Below are positions 50,525-58,891 of a stretch of 64,000 nucleotides of DNA, piece by piece (position 1 is the first letter of the stretch; the number at the start of each line of letters is the position of its first letter). The DNA comes from Microvirga sp. 17 mud 1-3 (lineage in GTDB: Bacteria; Pseudomonadota; Alphaproteobacteria; Rhizobiales; Beijerinckiaceae). The position numbers and the translations under genes were made by a program. The stretch spans positions 1,922,001 to 1,986,000 of the forward strand of contig NZ_CP029481.1 in assembly GCF_003151255.1 (NCBI RefSeq), in the 5' to 3' direction. Below the pieces are notes generated by a model. That model had not been told where the DNA came from, did not search any database, and saw only the letters and a program-made list of their open reading frames with translations.

Positions 50525-51799
50525 ATGGCCAAGGCAGCGCAAACCGGGACGAAGCCGTTTTCCCTCTTCGAGTGGATGCTTGCCGTGCGCTATCTGCGCA
50601 CACGGCGGCGGGAAGGTTTCGTCTCGGTCATCGCGGGCTTCTCGTTTCTCGGCATCATGCTCGGCGTCGCGACGCTCATCGTCGTGCTGTCGGTGATGAA
50701 CGGGTTCCGCAAGGAGCTCCTCGACAAGATCGTCGGCATCAACGGCCATATCTTCGTCGCGCCCATCGAGACGCCGCTGACCGATTACGAGGAGGTCACG
50801 CGGCGCATCGCGGCGGTGCCCGGCGTGAAGCGGGCGCTGCCGATCATCGAGGGGCAGGCCTTCGGCTCCTCGCAATATGGCGGCAGCGGCGTCCTGGTGC
50901 GCGGCATCCGCGGTGAGGACCTGCGCAACATCTCGCACATCGCCGACAACCTCCGCCAAGGGACGCTCGAGAATTTCGACCAGGACGGCGGCGTCGCCAT
51001 CGGGCGCAGGCTCGCGGAGGCGCTCTCGATCCAGGCCGGAGACTCGCTGACCCTCATCACCCCACGAGGTGCTTCGACACCGTTCGGAACGGCTCCGCGG
51101 ATCAAGGCCTATCCGGTCAAGGCCGTGTTCGAGATCGGCATGTCAGAATTCGACTCGAGTTTCGTCTACATGCCGCTCAATGAAGCGCAGAGCTATTTCA
51201 ACCGGCCGAACGACGTGCAGCTGATCGAGGTCTATCTCGACAATGCCGACCGGGTCGACGAGGCACGGGCCGCCATCGAGGAGGCGGCCGCCCGGCCGAT
51301 CCTGATGACCGACTGGCGACAGCGCAACCGCACCTTCTTCGGAGCCCTGGAGGTGGAGCGGAACGTGATGTTCCTCATCCTCACCCTCATCGTTCTTGTG
51401 GCCGCGCTCAACATCATCTCGGGCCTCATCATGCTCGTGAAGGACAAGTCGAGCGACATCGCGATCCTGCGAACCATGGGCGCGACGCGAGGTGCGGTGA
51501 TGCGGGTATTCCTCATCACGGGCGCCTCCATCGGCATCGTCGGTACCATTGCGGGCTTCGGCCTCGGCCTTGTTCTGGCGCTCAATGTGGAGAGCATCCG
51601 GAATTTCATCTCCTATCTCACCAACACGAACCTGTTTCCGGCGGAGCTCTATTTCCTCAGCCGCCTCCCGGCCGACGTAAACCCGACGGAGGTCATCACC
51701 ATCCTGGTCATGGCGATGGTTCTGTCCCTTCTCGCCACCCTCTATCCCTCCTGGCGCGCCGCGAAGCTCGATCCGGTCGAGGCGTTGCGCTACGGATAA
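50525..51799 (+). CDS. lolC: Lipoprotein-releasing ABC transporter permease LolC/LolE
   Basis: 424 residues. Inner-membrane subunit that extracts outer-membrane lipoproteins to LolA. FEWMLAVRYLRTRRREGFVS is the family N-terminus. One helix (residues about 37-60) precedes a large periplasmic domain, and three C-terminal helices (FLILTLIVLVAALNIISGLI, then ITGASIGIVGTIAGFG and ITILVMAMVLSLLATLYPSW) end at LDPVEALRYG. Only one LolC/E-type gene is present, consistent with a homodimeric (LolF-like) permease with LolD. The stop is three bases from lolD. Confidence 0.96.
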   Translation: MAKAAQTGTKPFSLFEWMLAVRYLRTRRREGFVSVIAGFSFLGIMLGVATLIVVLSVMNGFRKELLDKIVGINGHIFVAPIETPLTDYEEVTRRIAAVPGVKRALPIIEGQAFGSSQYGGSGVLVRGIRGEDLRNISHIADNLRQGTLENFDQDGGVAIGRRLAEALSIQAGDSLTLITPRGASTPFGTAPRIKAYPVKAVFEIGMSEFDSSFVYMPLNEAQSYFNRPNDVQLIEVYLDNADRVDEARAAIEEAAARPILMTDWRQRNRTFFGALEVERNVMFLILTLIVLVAALNIISGLIMLVKDKSSDIAILRTMGATRGAVMRVFLITGASIGIVGTIAGFGLGLVLALNVESIRNFISYLTNTNLFPAELYFLSRLPADVNPTEVITILVMAMVLSLLATLYPSWRAAKLDPVEALRYG

Positions 51800-51802
51800 T
51801 CC

Positions 51803-52498
51803 ATGTCGTCCGGTCAGACCAAACCTGCCCTCTACCTGTCCCAGGTGCAGCGCCGCTACCCGCAAGGGGAGGGGTTTCTCGAGGTGCTGCGCGGGGCGGA
51901 CCTGGCGATCTGGCCGGGCGAGATCGTGGCGCTCATCGCCCCGTCGGGAACCGGCAAGTCGACACTTCTGCATGTGGCCGGCCTTCTGGAGAAGCCGGAT
52001 GGGGGCGAGGTCTTTGTCGGAGGCCGGCCGACCGCCGCCATGAACGATGCGGAGCGCACGCGAGTGCGGCGGGAGGAGCTGGGCTTCGTCTATCAGTTCC
52101 ACCACCTGCTGCCGGAATTCTCGGCTCTGGAGAACGTGGTGCTGCCACAGCTCATCCGCGGCATGACGAAAGGGGAGGCGCAGGAGCGGGCCACGCAGAT
52201 CCTGACGTTCCTCGGCCTCGGCAAGCGCCTCGACAACCGGCCGGGCGAATTGTCCGGCGGCGAGCAGCAGCGGGTCGCCATTGCCCGCGCGGTCGCCAAC
52301 GCACCGCGCCTGCTCCTTGCCGACGAGCCGACCGGCAATCTCGACCCGAACACGGCGGACAGGGTCTTCCAGACCCTCGTGTCCATCGTGCGCGCCTCCA
52401 AACTCGCCGCCCTCATCGCCACCCACAATCTCGACCTCGCCGCCCGCATGGACCGCCGCGTGACCATCCGCGACGGGCTGATCGTGCAATTGCCGTAG
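51803..52498 (+). CDS. lolD: Lipoprotein-releasing ABC transporter ATPase
   Basis: 231 residues. Walker [21 protein letters not shown] (family GxSGSGKST with Ala-Pro and Thr variants), Q-loop [19 protein letters not shown] (typical of LolD), signature [20 protein letters not shown], Walker [13 protein letters not shown] and switch His in ATHNLDLA. Powers LolC/F. The 1.15-kb spacer behind it separates it from dnaE. Confidence 0.97.
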   Translation: MSSGQTKPALYLSQVQRRYPQGEGFLEVLRGADLAIWPGEIVALIAPSGTGKSTLLHVAGLLEKPDGGEVFVGGRPTAAMNDAERTRVRREELGFVYQFHHLLPEFSALENVVLPQLIRGMTKGEAQERATQILTFLGLGKRLDNRPGELSGGEQQRVAIARAVANAPRLLLADEPTGNLDPNTADRVFQTLVSIVRASKLAALIATHNLDLAARMDRRVTIRDGLIVQLP

Positions 52499-52510
52499 CG
52501 GCCGCCGCAC

Positions 52511-52598
52511 TCCTTCATCCTGACACGCTGGTGTTTATGGGTTTCCCCGCTTTGCGTGGCCCTTCGGGTCGGGCTCTGCGGCACGGCCCCGGAATGAC
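52511..52598. repeat. Dispersed repeat, GTGTTTATGGGTT family, copy 1
   Basis: Reads TCATCCTGACACGCTGGTGT, then TTATGGGTT, and ends CCCCGGAATGAC. The same order of motifs recurs at 57551-57612, with an inverted partial copy at 57468-57510. Confidence 0.6.
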
Positions 52599-52975
52599 CA
52601 GGGGCGGGCACGAGGCGGCGATGGCGCCATGACGGCACGCCGCTTCGTCCTCCGGGCGGTGAGGCCCGGAGGAGACAGCAGGATCGAGGGGGACGAGAGG
52701 ATCGCTCCGGCTCTGTTGGGATGAGGTGAAATGCGGTGAGCCGAAGCGTCAGCGCGCACGGTTTGTTTCGGCGGACCGGCCGCGAGAGGTCCACGTACTG
52801 CCCGGACGCGGCGTCGCGTTCAGGGACGCGAGCGGCGCCGGGCCAGCCCGGACCTCCGGCTGTGCCGGGGCCACCTGCCCAGTCTCGTGCGTAAGAGACT
52901 GCCGCAGGACCGTTCCGCTCCCCGCATTCGGCGACGCCTCGCGAGCGCGCCCCTCGGCGGGAGCAGATGTGTAAG

Positions 52976-53004
52976 GATATAGCTTAGCTTGACCAGCCTG
53001 TCAA
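52976..53004 (-). promoter_or_regulatory. Strong leftward promoter adjoining a LexA-type box
   Basis: On the minus strand: -35 TTGACA (52999-53004), exactly 17 bases, -10 TATATC (52976-52981). This is near the alphaproteobacterial consensus. The LexA-type box at 53005-53019 directly abuts the -35. No gene is recognised downstream before the 3' end of lolD, so it may make an RNA, an antisense transcript or a short peptide message. Confidence 0.6.
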
Positions 53005-53019
53005 GAACGAAAGAAGAAC
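53005..53019. promoter_or_regulatory. LexA-type SOS box (GAAC-N7-GAAC), site 1
   Basis: GAACGAAAGAAGAAC, a perfect match to the direct-repeat LexA operator of alphaproteobacteria. On the minus strand it reads GTTC-N7-GTTC and runs straight into TTGACA of a leftward promoter. Confidence 0.65.
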
Positions 53020-53190
53020 ATACGGCGCCGCCTTTTACCTCTCCCGGGTGGGACAGGTCGGTGCGGAGCACCGGGTGAGGGTTGCGGCGTCTCCGGAGAG
53101 GGCACGCCCCTCACCCCTGCCCCTCTCCCCATGGGAGAGGGAGATGCGCGGCGGAGAGGTTGCGCACGATAGCGACGTGCTGCGCCCTGT

Positions 53191-53284
53191 TTCCCTCCCC
53201 CTTGTGGGGAGGGTGAGGGTGGGGGTGTCGGCGCAGGACTCTCAGAACGTAGCGCTCACCCCCACCTCTCCAACTCTCTCCCAC
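53191..53284. repeat. GC-rich palindromic intergenic repeat, copy in the lolD-dnaE spacer
   Basis: Begins TTCCCTCCCCCTTGTGGGGA, then GGGTGGGGGTG, and later GCGCTCACCCCCACCTC and CAACTCTCTCCC. It matches 57342-57454 motif by motif and is related to 6937-7050. Confidence 0.75.
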
Positions 53285-53563
53285 CGCAAGTCGGGTGTTC
53301 CCGACTTGCGTTTGATGGGAGCGCATCTCAGGAACACCTGAGATCCGTCGGGGAGAGGGCCGGATAGCGCCTCCCGCGAACTTCTGTGATCCACAGGGGA
53401 AGAGCAGCGCGGCGCCTCCCGCTCACCCGAAATCCGTCGGAGAGGCGCCGAGCATGCTCCATTGTCCACGGCACCGAGATCTGCGTTGTGCGTCGGCGTG
53501 GTGAGGATCGTTGGCTTACCCGCAACCCGCCCTCGGCTCACGTTCCGTCACGTTAAGACTCCA

Positions 53564-53592
53564 TTGACTCACCCGGCAGGGGAGCAATATCC
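53564..53592 (+). promoter_or_regulatory. Promoter of the SOS-type peptide gene
   Basis: TTGACT (53564-53569), 17-base spacer, ATATCC (53587-53592). The predicted start of transcription is near 53600, just upstream of the LexA-type box, so LexA bound there would block initiation or escape. Confidence 0.5.
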
Positions 53593-53605
53593 ACGGCTTT
53601 ACACA

Positions 53606-53620
53606 GAACATACACCGAAC
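53606..53620. promoter_or_regulatory. LexA-type SOS box (GAAC-N7-GAAC), site 2
   Basis: GAACATACACCGAAC, a perfect GAAC-N7-GAAC. A third GAAC follows at 53627-53630 with a six-base gap. It lies 33 bases upstream of the start codon of a 33-codon gene. Confidence 0.75.
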
Positions 53621-53653
53621 AATGATGAACCTATCAGGAACACGGAGGACATC

Positions 53654-53755
53654 ATGCTTCGCACCATTCTCGAAACGGCAGCCGAAATCGCATCCCTGGC
53701 CATGTTCGGTTCCGCCATCGCCCTGTGGGCCCTGGCCCTCGCGCCCATGGCCTGA
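53654..53755 (+). CDS. Small SOS-type single-span membrane peptide (33 residues)
   Basis: 33 codons, ATG to TGA, with an ideal ribosome-binding site (GGAGG, five bases before the ATG). The peptide begins MLRTILETAAEIASLAMFGS and continues with the hydrophobic AIALWALALAPMA. One amphipathic-to-hydrophobic helix spans about residues 9-33, enough for one membrane pass. A LexA-type box and a promoter lie directly upstream. Size, topology and control recall SidA, the 29-residue SOS-induced inner-membrane division inhibitor of Caulobacter. No homology search was possible, so this is an analogy. dnaE starts 98 bases downstream. A longer in-frame reading from 53462 would cross the promoter and is rejected. 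Confidence 0.75.
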   Translation: MLRTILETAAEIASLAMFGSAIALWALALAPMA

Positions 53756-53853
53756 GGCTTGATTCACAGGAACGACGTCCTCGGCAAGGTTTGGGTGAGG
53801 AGAATCGTGCCACAATACGCGCCGTACCAAGTGCAGTTTCCGAGTTGGGTCCT

Positions 53854-56800
53854 ATGGCGCGCGTTCTTCACGATATCGGCTTCGTGCATCTGCATGTGCA
53901 CTCCTCATATTCGCTGCTCGAGGGGGCCCTGAAGATCGCGCAGCTCGCGAAGCTCGCGGCGGCGGACCGGCAGCCGGCGCTGGCTCTTACCGACACCAAC
54001 AACCTCTTCGGCGCGCTCGAATTCTCCGAGAAGCTGGCCGGATCCGGGATCCAGCCCATCGCGGGCGTCCAGCTCTCGGTCTGCTTTGAAGAACCGGACC
54101 CAGTGGCGCGGATCGTGCCCCAGCCCGCCAATGTGGTGCTTCTGGCGCAGACGGAGGAGGGCTATCGCAACCTCATGCGCCTGGTGAGCCACGCCTATTT
54201 CGGCGTGCCGCTTGGAGAGGCGCCCCGGGTTTCCGCCCCCGACCTCGCCCGACACAATGAGGGCCTGATCGCTCTGACGGGCGGCTTCACGGGCCCCCTC
54301 GATTCAGCGCTCCGTATCGGCCGGGAGGAACTCGCCCAGGCGCGTCTCGACGTTCTCAAGGACGCCTTCGGGCATCAGCTCTATGTGGAGATCCAGCGCC
54401 ACAGCCTCGACGAGGAGAGGGCGGTCGAGCCCGCCCTGATCGGTCTTGCGGACCGGAACGGCCTGCCCATCGTCGCGGCGAACGAGCCGTTCTTCTCCGC
54501 GCCCGGCGATTATGAGGCCCACGATGCCCTGCTCGCCATCGCCGAGGGGCGCATCGTGTCGGACGACAACCGGCGGCGGCTCTCGCCGGAGCACAATTTC
54601 AAGACGCGCCGGGAGATGATGGAGCTGTTCGCGGATCTGCCCGACGCGCTTCAGGCGAGCGTCGAGATCGCGATGCGCTGCTCGACCCGCGTGCGGACGC
54701 GCAAGCCCATCCTGCCGAATTTCGGGACCGGGCCCGATGCGGCTGCCCTGGACGAGGGCGAGGAGCTGCAGCGCCAGGCGGAGGAGGGGCTCGCCAAGCG
54801 CCTTGCCGCGCACGGCCCTGCACCGGGGCTGACCGAGCAGGATTACCGCGACCGTCTCGCCTTCGAGGTCGGCATCATCCGCAAGATGAAGTTCCCCGGC
54901 TACTTCCTCATCGTGGCCGACTTCATCAAATGGGCGAAGGATCACGACATTCCCGTCGGCCCGGGCCGTGGCTCGGGCGCGGGCTCGCTCGTCGCTTATG
55001 CGCTTACCATCACGGATCTCGATCCGCTTCGCTTCAGCCTGCTGTTCGAGCGCTTCCTCAACCCGGAACGCGTGTCGATGCCGGACTTCGATATCGACTT
55101 CTGCGTCGAGGGGCGCGAGCGGGTCATCGAATACGTGCAGCAGCGCTACGGCGAGGAGCAGGTGGCGCAGATCATCACGTTCGGAACGCTGCTTGCCCGC
55201 GGCGTTCTGCGCGACGTGGGTCGCGTGCTCGAAATGCCCTATGGGCAGGTCGACAAGCTCACCAAGCTGGTGCCGCAGAACCCGGCCAATCCCGTGACGC
55301 TTGCCCAGGCCATCGAGGGCGAGCCGAGGCTTCAGGCCGCCCGGGACGAGGAGCCGGTCGTCCGGCGCATGCTCGACATCGCGCAGAAGCTGGAGGGGCT
55401 TCATCGTCACGCCTCGACCCACGCGGCCGGCGTGGTGATCGGCGACCGTCCGCTCCAGGAACTGGTGCCGCTCTACCGAGACCCGAAGACCGGCATGCGC
55501 GTGACCCAGTTCAACATGAAATGGGTCGAGCAGGCAGGCCTCGTGAAGTTCGACTTCCTCGGCCTCAAGACCCTGACGGTTCTGCGCACGGCCGTCGACC
55601 TCATCCGGCGAAAGGGAATCGAAGTCGATCTCTCGGCCCTGCCCCTCGACGACCGCAAGACCTACGAGATGCTGCAGAGGGGCGAGACGGTCGGCGTGTT
55701 CCAGGTGGAATCGGCCGGCATGCGCAAGGCTCTCGTCGAGATGGAGACCGACCGCTTCGAGGACATCATCGCCCTCGTGGCCCTCTACCGCCCGGGCCCG
55801 ATGGCCAATATCCCGGTCTATTGCGCCCGCAAGCTCGGCAAGGACGAGCACAACAAGAGGGACTGGTATCCGCACGACAAGCTGGAGCCGATCCTGCGCG
55901 AGACCTTCGGCATCATCGTCTACCAGGAGCAGGTGATGGAGGTCGCCAAGGTGCTGGCGGGCTACTCGCTCGGCGACGCCGACCTGCTCCGCCGCGCCAT
56001 GGGCAAGAAGATCAAGGCCGAGATGGATGCCCAGCGCGAGCGCTTCCTCTCCGGCGCCGCGAAGGACGGGCTCGACAAGGCGAAGGCCAACGAGATCTTC
56101 GACCTCCTGGCGAAATTCGCCGATTACGGCTTCAACAAGAGCCACGCGGCGGCTTACGCGCTCGTGGCGTTCCAGACCGCCTATCTCAAGGCCAATCACA
56201 CGGTCGAGTTCCTGGCCGCGTCCATGACGCTCGACCTCGACAACACCGACAAGCTCTCCGAATTCCGCCGTGAGGCGCAGCGCCTCGGCATCAGGGTCGA
56301 GCCGCCTTCCATCAACCGCTCCGGCGTGGTGTTCGACGTGAAATACGACCCGGACGGGTCCGGCGCGATCCTCTACGCCCTTGCGGCTGTGAAGGGCGTG
56401 GGCCGTCAGGCCATCGAGGCCGTCGTCGAGGCCCGGGGCGATAAGCCCTTCACGAGTCTGGCCGACTTCGCGAGGCGCATCAATCCGCGCATGATCAACA
56501 AGCGCACCCTCGAAAACCTGATCGCGGCCGGCGCCTTCGACGAGCTGGAGCCCGACCGGGCCAGGGCCTGCGCGGCCGTGGACGCCATGATGAGCCTGGC
56601 CCAGCAATGCCACGAGGCGGCGAATGGCGGCATGGCGGACATGTTTGGCGGCGTCGCGTCCGCGGACGTGCAGCTGCGCATCCCGGCTTATGAGCCCTGG
56701 CCGGCGGCCGAGAAGCTCCAGAAGGAATACGATGCGGTCGGCTTCTTCCTCTCGGGCCATCCCCTCGACGAGTATGGCGACCTGCTGAAGAAACTCCGGG

Positions 56801-57324
56801 TCCAGACCTGGGTCGAGTTCTGCCGCTCGGTGAAGGCGGGTAACTCAGTCGGCCGGGTCGCCGCCACGGTCCTCGACCGCCAGGAGCGCCGGACCAAGAC
56901 CGGCAACAAGATGGGCATCCTGACCCTGTCGGATCAGACGGGCCAGTTCGAGGCCATTCTGTTCTCGGAAGGCCTGCAGCGCCTGCGCGACATCCTGGAG
57001 CCCGGCAACGCGGTGGTCCTCATGCTCCAGGCCGGCCTCGAGGGCGAGGAGGTGAGGGCGCGTATCGGCATGGCCGAGCTTCTGGAGGAGGCGATCTCCA
57101 AGCACCAGAAGGGGATGCGGATCTTCCTGCGCGACGAGCGCCCCATCGGCAGCGTCTTCGAGCGGCTCAAGGCCCGCGGCGAGGGCGAGGTCTCCCTGGT
57201 TCTGATCCTCGACGACGGCGACCGGGAGGTGGAGGTGAGGCTCCCGGGCAAGTACATGGCCACCCCCCAGATCGCCGGAGCGCTGCGCGCGGTGCCGGGG
57301 GTCGTGGACGTGCATATCAACTGA
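53854..57324 (+). CDS. dnaE: DNA polymerase III alpha subunit (replicative)
   Basis: 1156 residues. The N-terminal PHP domain begins FVHLHVHSSYSLLEGALKI. The polymerase core has GPGRGSGAGSLVAYALTITD and the catalytic carboxylates in PDFDIDFCVEGRE (PDxDxDF). HASTHAAGVVIGDRPL, FGIIVYQEQVMEVAKVLAGY and NKSHAAAYALVAFQTAYLKA are standard. A tandem helix-hairpin-helix (MINKRTLENLIAAGAFDEL) and an OB-fold follow. This is the DnaE1 type, not the SOS polymerase DnaE2/ImuC. Start chosen at MARVLHDIGFVHLHVHS (53854); the longer frame overlaps the peptide gene. The Shine-Dalgarno match is weak. Confidence 0.97.
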   Translation: MARVLHDIGFVHLHVHSSYSLLEGALKIAQLAKLAAADRQPALALTDTNNLFGALEFSEKLAGSGIQPIAGVQLSVCFEEPDPVARIVPQPANVVLLAQTEEGYRNLMRLVSHAYFGVPLGEAPRVSAPDLARHNEGLIALTGGFTGPLDSALRIGREELAQARLDVLKDAFGHQLYVEIQRHSLDEERAVEPALIGLADRNGLPIVAANEPFFSAPGDYEAHDALLAIAEGRIVSDDNRRRLSPEHNFKTRREMMELFADLPDALQASVEIAMRCSTRVRTRKPILPNFGTGPDAAALDEGEELQRQAEEGLAKRLAAHGPAPGLTEQDYRDRLAFEVGIIRKMKFPGYFLIVADFIKWAKDHDIPVGPGRGSGAGSLVAYALTITDLDPLRFSLLFERFLNPERVSMPDFDIDFCVEGRERVIEYVQQRYGEEQVAQIITFGTLLARGVLRDVGRVLEMPYGQVDKLTKLVPQNPANPVTLAQAIEGEPRLQAARDEEPVVRRMLDIAQKLEGLHRHASTHAAGVVIGDRPLQELVPLYRDPKTGMRVTQFNMKWVEQAGLVKFDFLGLKTLTVLRTAVDLIRRKGIEVDLSALPLDDRKTYEMLQRGETVGVFQVESAGMRKALVEMETDRFEDIIALVALYRPGPMANIPVYCARKLGKDEHNKRDWYPHDKLEPILRETFGIIVYQEQVMEVAKVLAGYSLGDADLLRRAMGKKIKAEMDAQRERFLSGAAKDGLDKAKANEIFDLLAKFADYGFNKSHAAAYALVAFQTAYLKANHTVEFLAASMTLDLDNTDKLSEFRREAQRLGIRVEPPSINRSGVVFDVKYDPDGSGAILYALAAVKGVGRQAIEAVVEARGDKPFTSLADFARRINPRMINKRTLENLIAAGAFDELEPDRARACAAVDAMMSLAQQCHEAANGGMADMFGGVASADVQLRIPAYEPWPAAEKLQKEYDAVGFFLSGHPLDEYGDLLKKLRVQTWVEFCRSVKAGNSVGRVAATVLDRQERRTKTGNKMGILTLSDQTGQFEAILFSEGLQRLRDILEPGNAVVLMLQAGLEGEEVRARIGMAELLEEAISKHQKGMRIFLRDERPIGSVFERLKARGEGEVSLVLILDDGDREVEVRLPGKYMATPQIAGALRAVPGVVDVHIN

Positions 57325-57341
57325 GAAGAGGCGCGACGCGA

Positions 57342-57454
57342 TTCCCTCCCCCTTGTGGGGAGGGCCAGGGTGGGGGTGCCGGTGCTGAACTCAATCCAGC
57401 TTGGCGCTCACACCCCCACCTCCAACTCCTCCCCACAAGGGGGAGGAGAGAAGG
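57342..57454. repeat. GC-rich palindromic intergenic repeat after dnaE
   Basis: Begins TTCCCTCCCCCTTGTGGGGA and ends CTCCCCACAAGGGGGAG; these two ends are exact reverse complements over 17 bases. The interior has AGGGTGGGGGTG and CACCCCCACCT, also complementary. Closest relative in the window: 53191-53284. Confidence 0.8.
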
Positions 57455-57467
57455 GTGGGCTTCCCGC

Positions 57468-57612
57468 GTCATTCCGGGACAGCGTAGAGCGCTGGGCCCG
57501 GAACCCATAATCGCTGACGGTGCAGGATCGGGTGCAGCGGTTATCAGAGTTCTTTATTCTGAGGCGCTAGTGTTTATGGGTTCCGGGCTCGCCTGCGACG
57601 CCCCGGAATGAC
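57468..57612. repeat. Long inverted repeat before rpsB
   Basis: Left arm 57468-57510 (GTCATTCCGGG ... GAACCCATAA) and right arm 57574-57612 (TTATGGGTTC ... CCCCGGAATGAC) are imperfect reverse complements of about 40 bases. The right part is a second copy of the repeat at 52511-52598. It lies between dnaE and the rpsB promoter; no gene is found in 57325-57767. Confidence 0.7.
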
Positions 57613-57633
57613 GCGGGAACACCCTCTTCCTGC

Positions 57634-57662
57634 TTGCGTTTCCACGCCTAAACCCCTATATG
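57634..57662 (+). promoter_or_regulatory. Sigma-70 promoter for rpsB-tsf
   Basis: TTGCGT (57634-57639), 17-base spacer, TATATG (57657-57662). It leaves a leader of about 100 bases before rpsB that is rich in GCCGG/CCGGC inverted segments and could serve in S2 autoregulation. Confidence 0.6.
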
Positions 57663-57767
57663 CGCGCCTATTCCACACGCGGAGCCTGCTTCATGAAGCT
57701 ATGAGGCGTCCCGGTGGCCGGCAGGGCCGGTCCACTGCTCCGCGGAGGCTCAACCGGAGAATAAACT

Positions 57768-58784
57768 ATGGCGCTTCCTGAATTTTCGATGCGCAGCCTC
57801 CTTGAGGCTGGCGCCCATTTCGGCCATCAGGCCCACCGCTGGAACCCGAAGATGGCTCAGTACATCTTTGGTACCCGCAACAACATCCACATCATCGACC
57901 TGGCCCAGACGGTCCCGATGCTGCACCGCGCCCTCCAGGCCGTCAGCGACACGGTGGCCAAGGGCGGCCGCGTGCTCTTCGTCGGCACGAAGCGCCAGGC
58001 TTCCGATTCGGTCGCCGATGCGGCCAAGCGTTCGGCCCAGTACTACGTGAACTCCCGCTGGCTCGGCGGCATGCTGACCAACTGGAAGACCATCTCGGGC
58101 TCGATCTCGCGCCTGCGCAAGGTCGACGAGATCCTCGCCGGCGGCGGCCAGGGCCTCACCAAGAAGGAGCGTCTCATGCTCTCCCGCGAGAAGGAGAAGC
58201 TCGAGCGCGCCCTTGGCGGCATCAAGGACATGGGCGGCACGCCCGACCTGATCTTCGTGATCGACACCAACAAGGAGCAGCTCGCGATTCAGGAGGCCAA
58301 GCGCCTCGGGATCCCGGTGGCGGCCATCGTCGACACCAACTGCGATCCGGACGGCATCACCTTCCCGGTCCCGGCCAATGACGACGCCGGCCGTGCGATC
58401 TCGCTCTATTGCGACCTGATCTCCCGCGCGGCTCTCGACGGTATCTCCCGCAGCGCCGGCGCCATGGGCATCGATATCGGCGCGTCCGAGAACCCGATGG
58501 TCGAGGAGCTCCCGGCGAACGAGGGTGCCGCTTCCGCCGAGCAGGACGAGCAGTTCGAGCGCCTGGCGGCTCCCCGCGGCGCCCCGGACGACCTGACCAA
58601 GCTGACGGGCGTCGGTCCGCAGCTCGAGAAGAAGCTCAACGAAGCCGGTATCTTCCACTACTGGCAGCTCGCCGCCATGAAGCCGGCGGACGTGGAGCAG
58701 CTCGACAAGGACCTGAAGCTGAACGGTCGTGTCGACCGCGACGGCTGGATCAACCAGGCCCGTTCGGCGATCGAGGCGGCCTAA
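57768..58784 (+). CDS. rpsB: 30S ribosomal protein S2 with C-terminal helix-hairpin-helix extension
   Basis: 338 residues against about 240 in E. coli. The S2 core ([27 protein letters not shown]-like region absent, [81 protein letters not shown]) ends near residue 230. After an acidic linker comes a 65-residue module from residue 274 that begins [20 protein letters not shown]. It is a helix-hairpin-helix (GVGPxLExKL) of the type seen as an add-on in some alphaproteobacterial proteins. ATG behind CCGGAGAATAAACT. It heads the rpsB-tsf-pyrH-frr-uppS-cdsA-dxr series. Confidence 0.96.
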   Translation: MALPEFSMRSLLEAGAHFGHQAHRWNPKMAQYIFGTRNNIHIIDLAQTVPMLHRALQAVSDTVAKGGRVLFVGTKRQASDSVADAAKRSAQYYVNSRWLGGMLTNWKTISGSISRLRKVDEILAGGGQGLTKKERLMLSREKEKLERALGGIKDMGGTPDLIFVIDTNKEQLAIQEAKRLGIPVAAIVDTNCDPDGITFPVPANDDAGRAISLYCDLISRAALDGISRSAGAMGIDIGASENPMVEELPANEGAASAEQDEQFERLAAPRGAPDDLTKLTGVGPQLEKKLNEAGIFHYWQLAAMKPADVEQLDKDLKLNGRVDRDGWINQARSAIEAA

Positions 58785-58831
58785 GCAGGCCCGGCGCCAT
58801 GACGAACGGCGCCACCCGACCGTGATCGATC

Positions 58832-58858
58832 AGCCCGGCGTTCCCTGGACGCCGGGCT
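58832..58858. repeat. Hairpin in the rpsB-tsf gap
   Basis: Perfect ten-base stem AGCCCGGCGT / ACGCCGGGCT with a seven-base loop, without a T-run. In many bacteria the rpsB-tsf spacer holds an attenuating terminator; this one is probably partial or a processing/stability element. Confidence 0.65.
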
Positions 58859-58891
58859 CCCTCTATGTATGAACCTGCGAAAGGACGAGCC

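Larger units (their letters stand above)
52499..53563. other. Gene-poor, repeat-rich spacer between lolD and the SOS-type peptide gene
   Basis: No frame here carries a recognisable domain. The left part has a repeat copy (52511-52598) and a CCTCCGGGC-type hairpin near 52653-52676. The middle (52976-53019) has a leftward promoter joined to a LexA-type box. From about 53090 to 53460 the sequence is a mosaic of GC-rich palindromes, including perfect inverted repeats at 53285-53310 (11-base arms) and 53325-53344 (8-base arms). Confidence 0.65.

Noticed and set aside
52700..52975. Known structural RNA (SRP RNA, RNase P, 6S, tmRNA) behind the leftward promoter
   Set aside because: I looked for their signature segments (for example the GGAAG tetraloop region of SRP RNA and the tmRNA tag frame) and found none.
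52820..53071. 83-residue minus-strand frame spanning the leftward promoter
   Set aside because: It starts upstream of the predicted transcription start and its second half is Arg/Ser-rich noise; no supporting motif.
57692..57703. Three-codon upstream frame (ATG AAG CTA TGA) in the rpsB leader
   Set aside because: Too short to judge, with no ribosome-binding site; probably chance.
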